Origin: Bacteroidales bacterium
GTDB lineage: Bacteria; Bacteroidota; Bacteroidia; Bacteroidales; Tenuifilaceae
Length of the DNA: 36,453 nt
Reading direction: 5' to 3'
Assembly: GCA_028708425.1 (NCBI GenBank)
Contig: JAQVYY010000035.1
Location: 1,154-37,606, forward strand
Every line of letters starts with the position of its first letter. Position 1 is the first letter of the stretch. Positions 28,500 through 36,453 of this stretch are shown in pieces. The notes beneath the pieces are model-generated. The model ran no database searches. It saw only the letters and a list, made by a program, of their open reading frames with translations, and had not been told where the DNA came from. A program made the translations under genes and the position numbers.

Positions 28500-30197
28500 A
28501 TGGAAAAGAAGAGTATGAAGACGAGTGAAGCAGGCGAAAAAACGCGTAACTTCATTGAAGAGATAATAGAAAGGGATATTGAGTCGGGAAAACACGGCGG
28601 CAGGGTGCTTACCCGTTTTCCGCCCGAACCCAATGGATACCTCCATATTGGCCACGCAAAATCTATTTGCCTTAACTTTGGGCTTGCACAAAAATATGGA
28701 GGCAAAACTAACCTACGGTTCGACGACACCAACCCCACTAAGGAAGATGTTGAGTATGTAGACTCAATTAAGGAGGATATTAAATGGCTTGGGTTTAGCT
28801 GGGCCAATGAGTTTTACGCATCGGACTACTTTGAACAGCTATACCAGTGGGCTTTGGATTTAATAAACAAGGAGCTGGCTTTTGTTGATGATCAAACGCA
28901 GGAGGAGATTAGATTGAATAGGGGAACGGTTACGCAGCCTGGTAAAAATAGCCCGTTCAGAGATCGTTCGGTTGAAGAGAACTTGGACCTATTTAGCCGT
29001 ATGCGCGCCGGCGAATTTCCCGATGGTAGCAGGGTGCTAAGGGCAAAAATAGATATGGCGCATCCCAATATGCTTATGCGCGACCCCATCCTATACCGTA
29101 TTATACATGCACACCACCATCGCACGGGCGATGAGTGGTGCATATACCCAATGTACGATTTTGCACACGGACAAAGTGATTCCATTGAGAGGATAACGCA
29201 CTCAATTTGTACCCTCGAGTTTGATGTACACCGCATGCTTTACGATTGGTTTATTGAGAAGCTCGAGATTTTCCCATCGCACCAGTACGAGTTTGCGCGC
29301 CTAAACCTTACCTACACGGTTATGAGCAAGCGCAAGCTGTTACAGCTGGTGCAGGAGAATTTTGTTGATGGCTGGGACGACCCCCGCATGCCCACCATCT
29401 GCGGATTGCGCCGAAGGGGTTACACACCCGAGTCGATTCGTACTTTTGCCGAGCGGGTGGGCGTGGCAAAGCGCGATAATATTATCGACCTATCGCTGCT
29501 TGAGTTTTATCTTCGCGAAGATTTAAACAAACGGGCCGAGCGTCGTATGGCGGTGCTAGAGCCCATTAAGGTGATTATAACCAACTACCCAGAGGATAAA
29601 ACCGAGGATATTCACGCCGTAAATAATCCCGAGGATGAGGCCGCGGGCAAAAGGACAATCCCCTTTGGCCGTGAGGTATATATTGAGCGTAACGATTTTA
29701 TGGAGGAGCCTCCTAAAAAGTTCTTCCGCCTAGCACCAGGTCGCGAGGTTCGTTTGCGTTACGCCTATCTTATTAGGTGCAACGAGGTTATAAAAGATGA
29801 AAACGGCGAGGTGGTTGAGCTGCATTGCACATACGATCCTGAGTCGGCTGGTGGAAAATCGTCCGATGGACGAAGGGTAAAAGGGGTTATTCACTGGGTT
29901 CCAGTTAAACATGCCATAAAGGCTGAGGTTAGGCTCTTCGATCGCCTATTCCAAAACGAGGATCCCAACGATGTGCCCGAGGGTACCGATTGGAAAACTG
30001 GAATAAACCCAGACTCACTAAAAGTAATTGAGGGTTTTGTTGAGCCATCATTGGCAAACGCAGAGCCGCTCCAAAGCTTTCAGTTTGAACGGTTGGGTTA
30101 CTTTAATGTGGACTACGATAGCAAACCCAACAAGCTAGTATTTAACCGTACGGTAACATTAAGGGATAGCTGGGCTAAGATTTCGACAAAGAAATAA
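28500..30197 (+). CDS. glnS: Glutaminyl-tRNA synthetase
   Basis: This 565-residue class I synthetase charges tRNA(Gln). [16 protein letters not shown] carries the HIGH motif at His49-His52 and is the GlnRS form rather than GluRS. VMSKRKL around Met275 is the KMSKS-like loop. The C-terminal beta-barrel region (about 350-560) is present, and the length matches E. coli GlnRS (554). An alternative ATG at 28515 would shorten it by five residues. It ends convergently with the gamma-glutamyltransferase gene at a shared hairpin. Confidence 0.96.
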   Translation: MEKKSMKTSEAGEKTRNFIEEIIERDIESGKHGGRVLTRFPPEPNGYLHIGHAKSICLNFGLAQKYGGKTNLRFDDTNPTKEDVEYVDSIKEDIKWLGFSWANEFYASDYFEQLYQWALDLINKELAFVDDQTQEEIRLNRGTVTQPGKNSPFRDRSVEENLDLFSRMRAGEFPDGSRVLRAKIDMAHPNMLMRDPILYRIIHAHHHRTGDEWCIYPMYDFAHGQSDSIERITHSICTLEFDVHRMLYDWFIEKLEIFPSHQYEFARLNLTYTVMSKRKLLQLVQENFVDGWDDPRMPTICGLRRRGYTPESIRTFAERVGVAKRDNIIDLSLLEFYLREDLNKRAERRMAVLEPIKVIITNYPEDKTEDIHAVNNPEDEAAGKRTIPFGREVYIERNDFMEEPPKKFFRLAPGREVRLRYAYLIRCNEVIKDENGEVVELHCTYDPESAGGKSSDGRRVKGVIHWVPVKHAIKAEVRLFDRLFQNEDPNDVPEGTDWKTGINPDSLKVIEGFVEPSLANAEPLQSFQFERLGYFNVDYDSKPNKLVFNRTVTLRDSWAKISTKK

Positions 30198-30209
30198 CCC
30201 ATATAAACT

Positions 30210-30251
30210 AATTTCAGTAGAGACGCACGGCTGTGCGTCTCTACTGAAATT
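30210..30251. terminator. Bidirectional hairpin between glnS and ggt
   Basis: A perfect 19-bp inverted repeat (arms 30210-30228 and 30233-30251) closes on GGCT. Its core, GTAGAGACGCAC/GTGCGTCTCTAC, matches the hairpin at 2558-2595. It lies between the two stop codons and can end transcripts from both sides. Confidence 0.75.
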
Positions 30252-30252
30252 G

Positions 30253-31941
30253 TTACCAACCCGCAGCCTGCCCATCTTTACGCGACTCCGAGGCTCCGTA
30301 GTAAACACCGTTCTCCTCATCCCACATTATGGCTTGGTAACCTCCAAATCCGCCCAAATCCCACTGTATTTTATGCCCTTTCCCTATAAGTGCCCGAATA
30401 TTTTCCCATCCTATGCCCGACTCCAGAAGAACTGTTCCGCCATCGGTCATTGTTTGCCCGGTTGGCTCCGACGAGCCAATGTGCTGAATGCGGGGTGCAT
30501 CGCCAGCTTCCTGTAGGTTCATTCCAAAGTCAATCATATTTACCACAATCTGCACATGCCCCTGTGGCTGCATTCCGCCGCCCATAACGCCAAAGCTCAT
30601 ATACGGCTTGCCATTCTTGGTTATAAAACCAGGGATAATGGTATGAAACGGGCGCTTACCCGGCGCATAGGTATTCAAAAAACCTTCTTCTAGGTTAAAT
30701 CCCTCTCCCCTATCCTGCAGCACAAAACCTAGTCCCCAGGGTGTCATTCCCGAGCCCATTCCACGATAATTGCTCTGTATAAGCGACACCATATTACCAT
30801 CCCTATCGGCAACCGTAAGGTAAATGGTGCTGGGCGTGTCCATATTTCCGGGTTGGTAGCTGCGGGCTGCTTTATCGGAATTTAGCAACTTGCGGCACTC
30901 TGCCGCATACTCCTTTGATATAAGCCTCTCGAGTGGTACATTGCCATGCTGCATATCGGCGTAGTGGTGCGCTCTATCCTCGTAGGCTATTTTTTTTGCC
31001 TCAATAAAATGATGAAGATACTCGGCGCTACCAAAGCCCATTGAGGCAATATCATACTCTTCAAGAATATTCAGTATTTGCAATGCCGCTATTCCCTGTC
31101 CGTTGGGTGGTAACTCCCAAACATCGTAACCTCGGTAGTTTGTAGATACTGGGTTTACCCATTTCGATTGGTGCGAAGCCAAGTCATCATAAGAAAGGAA
31201 ACCGCCCTGCTCCTGAATATAATTGGCTATGGTGCGGGCAATTTCGCCCTTGTAAAAGGCATCGCGCCCGCCCTTGGCAATTTTTTGGTAGGTACTTGCC
31301 AAATCGGGGTTTTTAAATATCTCGCCCTTTGCGGGCATCTTGCCGTTGGGCATGTAGGTTTCGCTAAAATTAGGATACTTACCCAAACGCGGTGCGGTGC
31401 GCTCAAGGTAGTATGCAATAACTTCGGTAACGGGAAATCCGTTTTGAGCATAGCTTATGGCGGGTTGCAAAACTTGCGACATCGACTTGCGCCCAAATTT
31501 TTTATGCAGCTCGAACCAACCGTCAACCGCACCGGGCACGGTTACGGGTAGTGGCCCAAACGATGGAATTCGCTTGTAGCCATTTTCTTTGAAATACTCT
31601 AAGGTTAGGGCTTTGGGCGAGCGTCCGCTTGCATTTAACCCGTGCAGCTTCTGCGTTTCTGCATCCCAAACAATGGCAAACAGATCGCCCCCAACTCCAC
31701 ATCCAGTGGGTTCCATAAGTCCCAACACCGCATTGGCTGCAATGGCGGCATCAACAGCCGAACCTCCATCTTTTAAAATATCGAGCGCAACCTGGGTTGC
31801 CAGCGGATGGCTCGTGGCAGCCATTCCGTTTTGCGCAATAACCTCGGAGCGGGTGGTAAAGGCATGGTCGGTAATGCGATCCTGAGCAAAGAGGGCAGTC
31901 GAAAGTAGTACTACTTTAAAAAGAAGTATTAATTTTTTCAT
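30253..31941 (-). CDS. ggt: Gamma-glutamyltransferase
   Basis: This 562-residue secreted or periplasmic enzyme transfers or hydrolyses gamma-glutamyl groups, for example from glutathione. The N-terminus MKKLILLFKVVLLSTALFAQ is a Sec signal peptide. The large-subunit region has the HPLATQVALDILKDGGSAVDAA segment. The proenzyme self-cleaves before a threonine, probably Thr372 in DTPSTIYLTVADRDGN. SGMTPWGLGFVLQDRG and GGGMQPQGHVQ follow in the small subunit. The length fits the family. A MITE-like element lies 103 bases upstream of its start. Confidence 0.93.
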   Translation of the reverse strand: MKKLILLFKVVLLSTALFAQDRITDHAFTTRSEVIAQNGMAATSHPLATQVALDILKDGGSAVDAAIAANAVLGLMEPTGCGVGGDLFAIVWDAETQKLHGLNASGRSPKALTLEYFKENGYKRIPSFGPLPVTVPGAVDGWFELHKKFGRKSMSQVLQPAISYAQNGFPVTEVIAYYLERTAPRLGKYPNFSETYMPNGKMPAKGEIFKNPDLASTYQKIAKGGRDAFYKGEIARTIANYIQEQGGFLSYDDLASHQSKWVNPVSTNYRGYDVWELPPNGQGIAALQILNILEEYDIASMGFGSAEYLHHFIEAKKIAYEDRAHHYADMQHGNVPLERLISKEYAAECRKLLNSDKAARSYQPGNMDTPSTIYLTVADRDGNMVSLIQSNYRGMGSGMTPWGLGFVLQDRGEGFNLEEGFLNTYAPGKRPFHTIIPGFITKNGKPYMSFGVMGGGMQPQGHVQIVVNMIDFGMNLQEAGDAPRIQHIGSSEPTGQTMTDGGTVLLESGIGWENIRALIGKGHKIQWDLGGFGGYQAIMWDEENGVYYGASESRKDGQAAGW

Positions 31942-32044
31942 GGTGTTTTTTTTGGTGCATACCTTTTGATTGTATTTTCGAATAATGGTTTATAAAATAC
32001 TGTTTTTGTGAACTGATATTTTTGGGGAAATGTTGGTAAATAGT

Positions 32045-32295
32045 CATTGTTGTCCAGTTAAAACTTATAGATTCCTCCCTATGGTCGGAATGACAGGGGG
32101 GTTGGGTCATATTCGGGAAGGGAGGGCTTGGTTAGCGGCTTCGCCGCTAACCAAGCCCTCCCCTAAAAACTAAACACTTGTCATTGACAAAGCCATTTCT
32201 ATTTTCAACGGTTTTGTCGAACATACGTTTCAGAGCGAAACGTAGTGAAGCGAAGAATCTTAAATTCAGAATTATTTTTTTACCAGACAATAGTG
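32045..32295. mobile_element. MITE-like element, copy 2 (251 bp)
   Basis: The ends are CATTGTTGTCC and AGACAATAGTG. The perfect 9-base duplication GTAAATAGT flanks it (32036-32044 and 32296-32304). A perfect 20-bp hairpin (arms 32120-32139 and 32143-32162) lies in the middle. No protein is encoded. It fills half of the 478-base gap between ggt and nhaC; I see nothing in the remainder (32305-32419). Confidence 0.9.
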
Positions 32296-32419
32296 GTAAA
32301 TAGTATGTTATAAAGAAATGTTGTGTAAAAGTTTGTGGCTGGTAATATGGTGTCGCCTAAGAACTTCAAAGTTTTATTATTTATTATATCCCAAAATAAA
32401 TTGTTTTTTATTATCCTTT

Positions 32420-33865
32420 TTAATTGCACTCCTCTTCCTCTTTGGCCTGGTAAGGGGGAAGTTTATGCATAGTAATTTTTGTGTAACCAAAAAATATTTC
32501 AACAAAGGCCGTAAACCAACATAATATTGCAAACGGTGCATAAGCTGCTGCCGAAACACCCAATGCAGAATAGATAAACACAGCGCTGGTGTTCCACGGT
32601 ATTAACGAAGCGGTTAATGTTCCTCCAGACTCAAGGGCTCGGGTTAAATTTTTAAGTTTCAACCTTTCAGCGCGGTAGCTCTCCTCAAACATCTGACCAG
32701 GTAAGATTACAGCCAAGTACTGATTTGCTCCTAAAGCATTCACCAAAAAGGAGGTTGCAATAACAGATAAATTTAGGGTACCAATTGACTTAATAAAGCC
32801 AGACATTCCAATAACAATGGAGTGTAGCATTTTTGTAGAATTCATGATTCCTCCAAAGGCTAATGATACCATTGCCAAAGCAATTATATTGTACATACTT
32901 TCCATACCACCACGAGAAAAGAGTTCATTTATACTAGAATCTCCGCTATTCATAACAAATCCGGAATGAATAGTTTCAATTAGCTTACTAACACTCCCAT
33001 CCTGTAATACAATAAATGCTCCACCTCCCAACATCAAGCCTGCCAAAAGGCTAGGAATAGCAGGGACTTTCATTAAAATTAGAATGATAACCGCAATGGG
33101 TGGAATAAAAAGCCAAATAGAAAGGTTGAAGTTTTCCTCTATTCCTTGCGTGTAAAGCGAGATATCGCCATTAACTGCCCCATTCTCAGCAACCATAAAA
33201 CCCATAATTGTAAATGCAACGAATGAGATAGCCAATGATGGGAGAGTTGAGTATAGCATATGTCTTATATGCTCATACAAATTTACTCCAAGTACAGATG
33301 ATGTTAAATTTGTTGAATCGGACATGGGCGACATTTTGTCGCCAAAAAATGAGCCCGATACAATGGCGCCAGCTGTCATAGCAACCGGAACGCCCAACCC
33401 TTCGCCCACACCAATAGCAGCCACACCAATGGTCCCAATGGTTGACCAGGCGCTACCAGTTATTAGTGCCATAACACTACAAACCAGTAATATGATTGGC
33501 AAGAACCATTTGGCAACTAAAAACTTAAACCCATAATACATTATTGCAGGTACTATACCGCTAGCAATCCAAATGCCAATGAGCATTCCAATTATTAAAA
33601 GGATAAGGAGTGATGGTGTAGTACGATTAATGGAATTTTTAAAACCCGCCTTTATTGTTTCCCAAGAAAAACCAAAGATGTGCGCACTAATTCCTGCTGT
33701 AATAGCACCTAAAATCAATGAAAAATGGGGTTGTACATCAAAAGCAAAAACCGAAAACCCAAGAGCCACTCCTGTTACCAATAAAGGTAGTAGCGATAAC
33801 CACAGGGGTGGGGTTGGTATGCTATTCCTGTTGTCTTTAGAGTTTTCTTTTTTTGAGCTAATCAT
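32420..33865 (-). CDS. nhaC: NhaC-family Na+/H+ antiporter
   Basis: This 481-residue inner-membrane protein has about eleven hydrophobic segments. GAIVSGSFFGDKMSPMSDSTNL near residues 175-197 is the hallmark of the NhaC family, which exchanges sodium for protons. ITGSAWSTIGTIGVA near 145 is the paired motif of the other half. It has a long hydrophilic N-terminus (residues 1-20). MITE-like elements flank it on both sides; copy 3 ends only 10 bases before its start codon, so its native promoter must lie beyond the element or within it. Antiport of other cations is possible. Confidence 0.93.
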   Translation of the reverse strand: MISSKKENSKDNRNSIPTPPLWLSLLPLLVTGVALGFSVFAFDVQPHFSLILGAITAGISAHIFGFSWETIKAGFKNSINRTTPSLLILLIIGMLIGIWIASGIVPAIMYYGFKFLVAKWFLPIILLVCSVMALITGSAWSTIGTIGVAAIGVGEGLGVPVAMTAGAIVSGSFFGDKMSPMSDSTNLTSSVLGVNLYEHIRHMLYSTLPSLAISFVAFTIMGFMVAENGAVNGDISLYTQGIEENFNLSIWLFIPPIAVIILILMKVPAIPSLLAGLMLGGGAFIVLQDGSVSKLIETIHSGFVMNSGDSSINELFSRGGMESMYNIIALAMVSLAFGGIMNSTKMLHSIVIGMSGFIKSIGTLNLSVIATSFLVNALGANQYLAVILPGQMFEESYRAERLKLKNLTRALESGGTLTASLIPWNTSAVFIYSALGVSAAAYAPFAILCWFTAFVEIFFGYTKITMHKLPPYQAKEEEECN

Positions 33866-33875
33866 TACTGGAATT

Positions 33876-34125
33876 CATTGTTGTCCGGTTAAAACTTACA
33901 GATTCCTCCCTATGGTCGGAATGACAGGGGGTTGGGTCATATTCGGGAAGGGAGGGCTTGGTTAGCGGCTTTGCCGCTAACCAAGCCCTCCCCTAAAAAC
34001 TAAACACTTGTCATTGACAAAGCCATTTCTATTTTCAACGGTTTTGTCGAACATACGTTTCAGAGCGAAACGTAGTGAAGCGAAGAAGCTTAAATTCAGA
34101 ATTATTTTTTTACCGAACAATAGTG
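33876..34125. mobile_element. MITE-like element, copy 3 (250 bp)
   Basis: The ends are CATTGTTGTCC and GAACAATAGTG. The flanks ACTGGAATT (33867-33875) and ATTGGAATT (34126-34134) match at eight of nine bases. The central hairpin (33950-33969 with 33973-33992) is intact, with a TTT loop. It is nearly identical to copy 2 and has the same orientation. It sits just ahead of the nhaC start codon. Confidence 0.9.
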
Positions 34126-34175
34126 ATTGGAATTACAAGATTTAGGTAAAGGCTACATGTAGCTATAAAAACAGA

Positions 34176-34202
34176 TTAAGCAGAGGCTGAGCCTCTGCTT
34201 AA
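34176..34202. terminator. Hairpin downstream of the coiled-coil gene
   Basis: A 12-bp perfect stem, TTAAGCAGAGGC and GCCTCTGCTTAA, closes on TGA. It follows the stop of the gene at 34211. T-rich runs lie on both sides, so it may work in both directions. Confidence 0.7.
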
Positions 34203-34210
34203 TTTTAGGC

Positions 34211-34492
34211 TTAAAATATTGACTTTATTTTGTCGAAGCCCGTTTTAAAAGATTCGGCTGCTGCCGAAAAAGCATCTTTAGTTTCTTCCCATTTTTCACC
34301 AGACGCCTCTGACAGATTGTTGTATTTAGCCATTAAGTCCTCTCTTTGTGCTTTAAGAGCAGCTAAGTGCTCTTCGTATTTTCCTCTTGTTCCTGCTTTC
34401 GCCTTGTCTTTTTTCGCATCTAATTCATCAATCTTCGCAAATATATTATCAATACTTTTTTTTGCGTTGGCTTTAAATTCTTCTCTGTTCAT
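34211..34492 (-). CDS. Small coiled-coil protein, sll1863-like
   Basis: This 93-residue, highly charged protein is almost entirely predicted helix, for example DELDAKKDKAKAG and EEHLAALKAQREDLMAKYNNL. It resembles the small coiled-coil proteins annotated as the sll1863 stress-response family, but its function is unknown. No signal peptide is present. It is co-directional with the universal stress protein gene 71 bases upstream, suggesting shared stress control. The start at 34492 is the only ATG that fits the pattern. Confidence 0.75.
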   Translation of the reverse strand: MNREEFKANAKKSIDNIFAKIDELDAKKDKAKAGTRGKYEEHLAALKAQREDLMAKYNNLSEASGEKWEETKDAFSAAAESFKTGFDKIKSIF

Positions 34493-34563
34493 AGCATTTT
34501 TTTTTAGTTGAAAATTAATAATTGAACAATCCTTTCCCTTATCTTACAAACAGATTGCGTTTG

Positions 34564-35421
34564 TTATTGCTCATTATGAAAAATCAATACGGGTAGATTT
34601 ACGTTTTTAAGAACATTTGTTGTAAAGCTACTTTTAAAGATTCTTTCAAAGAAATTTTGGTTTTCCTTTAGAACAACGATAAGATCCGTATCTGTTTTTT
34701 CAAGCTGATCGTTAATAATTTCTAAAGTCTCTTTTTCTTTTTTATCCATTAGTACCTTGAAGGAGATATTTTTGAACCCTACTTTTTGCTTTAGCATCTG
34801 GTTGAAGCCAACTTGTTTTACCTTTTCTTCAAAATCCAGACTTTCTGTTATGTGTAGAACTAAAATATCGGTTACAAAAGGCTTGGTTAAGCGTACCAAC
34901 TTTTTCAGTGTTTTTATGTCCTCCTCCTTGTAATCAGTGGCGTAAACAATTTTTTCTAACGGCCGATATTTTTTGTTAGGTTCAACTATTAGAACTGGAC
35001 ATTTGGCATTCTCTATAAGATCATAATTCGTATTGGTTTGTATCCAGAATGGTTTATCCGGTTCTCCCTCTACTAAAACCATCTCAACTTTATTCATTGA
35101 GTTATAATCTTCAAGTATTTGAACTACAGAGCCTGTTTCTGCTCGATATTCAATTTTGATTTCGGCTGAAACTTCCTCCCTAATATCCCTAATAATTTCA
35201 TCAACTGACTTCTTTACAGATTTGGCCAAATCGGCTATTTCTTTTCGTATATGATCACCAGTTGCTGCAGCATCTCGAGGTGCAACAAGAGGTATAACCT
35301 GAGGGTTTTGAACGAATACAAGCTTAACGGACGCATTTAAATCCCTAGCTAAACAGGATGCGTATCTAACAAATTCTTTTGAAATGATAGGGCTATAAAA
35401 TAATGCAAGTAAGTTTTTCAT
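34564..35421 (-). CDS. Tandem universal stress protein (UspA family)
   Basis: This 285-residue cytoplasmic protein has two Usp domains. The first (about 1-147) begins MKNLLALFYSP and ends CPVLIVEPN; the second (about 155-285) begins LEKIVYATDY and ends LPVLIFHNEQ. Usp domains bind ATP or act as signalling chaperones under stress. The second domain ends KSSFTTNVLKNVNLPVLIF, where the glycine-rich ATP-loop residues are not obvious, so ATP binding there is uncertain. The neighbours suggest a stress role. Confidence 0.9.
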   Translation of the reverse strand: MKNLLALFYSPIISKEFVRYASCLARDLNASVKLVFVQNPQVIPLVAPRDAAATGDHIRKEIADLAKSVKKSVDEIIRDIREEVSAEIKIEYRAETGSVVQILEDYNSMNKVEMVLVEGEPDKPFWIQTNTNYDLIENAKCPVLIVEPNKKYRPLEKIVYATDYKEEDIKTLKKLVRLTKPFVTDILVLHITESLDFEEKVKQVGFNQMLKQKVGFKNISFKVLMDKKEKETLEIINDQLEKTDTDLIVVLKENQNFFERIFKSSFTTNVLKNVNLPVLIFHNEQ

Positions 35422-35831
35422 AATTTATTAAGTTTTAAAGTTCTATTGTAATAACGCAATACCTGTACCGATTCAATAGTATACTCGCCAACGTAATGAG
35501 ATGACGCTAAAACGCATCGCTGCATAAATGCATAATATACAAGTTAACAGTAAGTTAACGCCAATTCAGTTAATTGGGTAATCGATGTAATGGCTGCAAC
35601 AAGTAGAAAATTTATTCTGCTAGCCTGACTATTTTAGTCTACTATTGTGTGGAATTATATCGGCACTTTTATTAATTTAAGTTTTAAAAAAAAAGTATTT
35701 ATGTTGTATGCTTCAGAAAAACAGGGTTTTGAACAATATATGCTTGGGCTACTAGCTGTAATGGCATAGTATTTTCATTTTATACCTCAAGCATTTTGAA
35801 ATAATTTATAGAATGTAAAATATTAAAACAG
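35422..35831. other. 410-base divergent intergenic region
   Basis: This region separates the Usp gene from the lipoprotein gene. I see no gene or strong promoter. AAGTTAAC occurs twice, at 35541-35548 and 35552-35559, 11 bases apart, and could be an operator. Confidence 0.5.
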
Positions 35832-36278
35832 ATGATTATGAAAACCATTAAAAAAATCACCTACACATTAGCGTTAGTATTTACTGCAACAGGGTTACTA
35901 ACTTCCTGTCAAAATGGATCTGACAAGGCGAAAGGGGAAAAGGAAAAATCGAAATTTGAGGAAGCCAGAAAAGAGACGGTGGTAAAGCTTGAAGAGGTAA
36001 GGGATGACATTGACTATTGGGTTGATGATATTAACAAGCGGCTGAAAGAGGCCTCTGGCGAGTTAAAGGATGAATTAGAAGAAGCCAAAGAGACGCTAAG
36101 CAAGGAAAGGTCTGAACTCGAAAGGGTTATGTATGATGTTAAAAATGCCACACAGGAAACCTGGGGAGATGTGAGCAAGTTTACCCAAGAGTCCTACAAA
36201 AAGGCAAAACAAAAAACTGAAAAGATTGCCAAGGATATTGAGGAGTGGTTTGAGGAATCAGAACCTGAATCAGAATAG
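35832..36278 (+). CDS. Coiled-coil lipoprotein of unknown function
   Basis: The N-terminus ITYTLALVFTATGLLTSC is a lipoprotein signal with lipobox LTSC; the lipidated cysteine is residue 26 from the first ATG. A second in-frame ATG six bases later gives MKTIKK and is the more likely start. The mature part is a charged coiled coil (EEARKETVVKLEEVRDD and so on) ending in an acidic tail. It resembles the cytoplasmic coiled-coil protein at 34211 in composition, but homology cannot be shown by eye. It is envelope-anchored, probably under stress control. Function unknown. Confidence 0.8.
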   Translation: MIMKTIKKITYTLALVFTATGLLTSCQNGSDKAKGEKEKSKFEEARKETVVKLEEVRDDIDYWVDDINKRLKEASGELKDELEEAKETLSKERSELERVMYDVKNATQETWGDVSKFTQESYKKAKQKTEKIAKDIEEWFEESEPESE

Positions 36279-36298
36279 AAATTAGCTCCATGAACAAA

Positions 36299-36327
36299 GG
36301 AACCCTATGGATTTTCCATAGGGTTCC
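36299..36327 (+). terminator. Terminator of the coiled-coil lipoprotein gene
   Basis: A perfect 13-bp stem, GGAACCCTATGGA and TCCATAGGGTTCC, encloses TTT and is followed by a T-rich run. It lies 21 bases after the stop codon. Confidence 0.8.
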
Positions 36328-36346
36328 TCCTGTTTTCCGCACTTTC

Positions 36347-36453
36347 TTGCAACACCCATCTATATGCCTGATAATCAGTAATTATTTATTATATTTGGGT
36401 GTTGCAAAATTTCCATTATGTTTGTTAGAAAACTTAAGAACCGCTCTGGAAGC
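36347..36453 (+). mobile_element. Left edge of a probable insertion sequence
   Basis: TTGCAACACCCA (36347-36358) and TGGGTGTTGCAA (36396-36407) form a 12-bp inverted repeat. An ATG at 36418 follows, opening a frame that runs to the window edge. The arrangement suggests the end of an IS next to its transposase gene. The true IS boundary cannot be placed. Confidence 0.5.
36418..36453 (+). CDS. Start of a transposase gene, cut by the window edge
   Basis: The 12 visible codons read MFVRKLKNRSGS. This is typical of the N-terminus of IS4/IS1634-group transposases in Bacteroidota. Twelve residues cannot prove it; the inverted repeat upstream supports a mobile element. Confidence 0.45.
   Translation, partial: MFVRKLKNRSGS

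Noticed and set aside
32045-34125. Composite transposon carrying nhaC
   Set aside because: Each flanking element has its own different target duplication, so they inserted separately.
34152-34163. GCTACATGTAGC palindrome
   Set aside because: Perfect but short, single and without a recognised regulator; it may be chance.

Overview
The window looks like a chromosomal segment from a Bacteroidota bacterium, probably Bacteroidales or Marinilabiliales. Several genes carry the Bacteroidota-type promoter (TTTG, then about 18-19 bases, then TAnnTTTG), Shine-Dalgarno sequences are weak or absent, and a very large secreted PKD/beta-helix protein of a type common in this phylum is present. The genus cannot be fixed from the sequence alone.

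Layout. 1-450: two overlapping remnants of a REP-associated (Y1/HUH) transposase. 567-2546: a prolyl-tRNA editing protein, then metK behind a candidate SAM-II riboswitch. 2594-8357: a trehalose module, with a fused trehalose-6-phosphate synthase/phosphatase divergent from a fused beta-phosphoglucomutase-like/GH65 phosphorylase. 8622-13058: a P-loop nucleoside-kinase-like gene, an OsmC protein and an M24 aminopeptidase, separated by long repeat blocks. 14271-25665: lnt followed 25 bases later by a 3257-residue secreted protein. 26959-27672: tRNA-Cys(GCA), a small cysteine-rich CWC protein and folB. 28500-33865: glnS, a gamma-glutamyltransferase and an NhaC antiporter. 34211-36278: a probable stress group of a coiled-coil protein, a tandem universal stress protein and a coiled-coil lipoprotein. 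The right edge cuts into a probable insertion sequence.

The protein genes are mostly housekeeping or envelope genes. The unusual content is between them. Three 204-251 bp MITE-like elements have matching inverted ends and 9-bp target duplications (two perfect, one 8 of 9). Their central hairpin shows a compensatory base change. All three lie in one orientation, each just upstream of a minus-strand gene. About 5 kb of intergenic DNA is a mosaic of short modules, all in one orientation, locally amplified into 120-bp, 112-bp and about 220-bp tandem arrays. Two repeat blocks stop exactly at the U-tract of an intrinsic terminator. Two convergent gene pairs share a hairpin with the core GTAGAGACGC. 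The giant secreted protein ends at a repeat boundary without a recognisable sorting domain.

How the genes may work together: OtsAB would make trehalose, and the GH65-HAD fusion could recover it as glucose plus beta-glucose-1-phosphate and then glucose-6-phosphate, giving a compact trehalose cycle. Lnt matures lipoproteins and shares an apparent operon with the giant surface protein. The Usp and coiled-coil genes suggest a general stress response.
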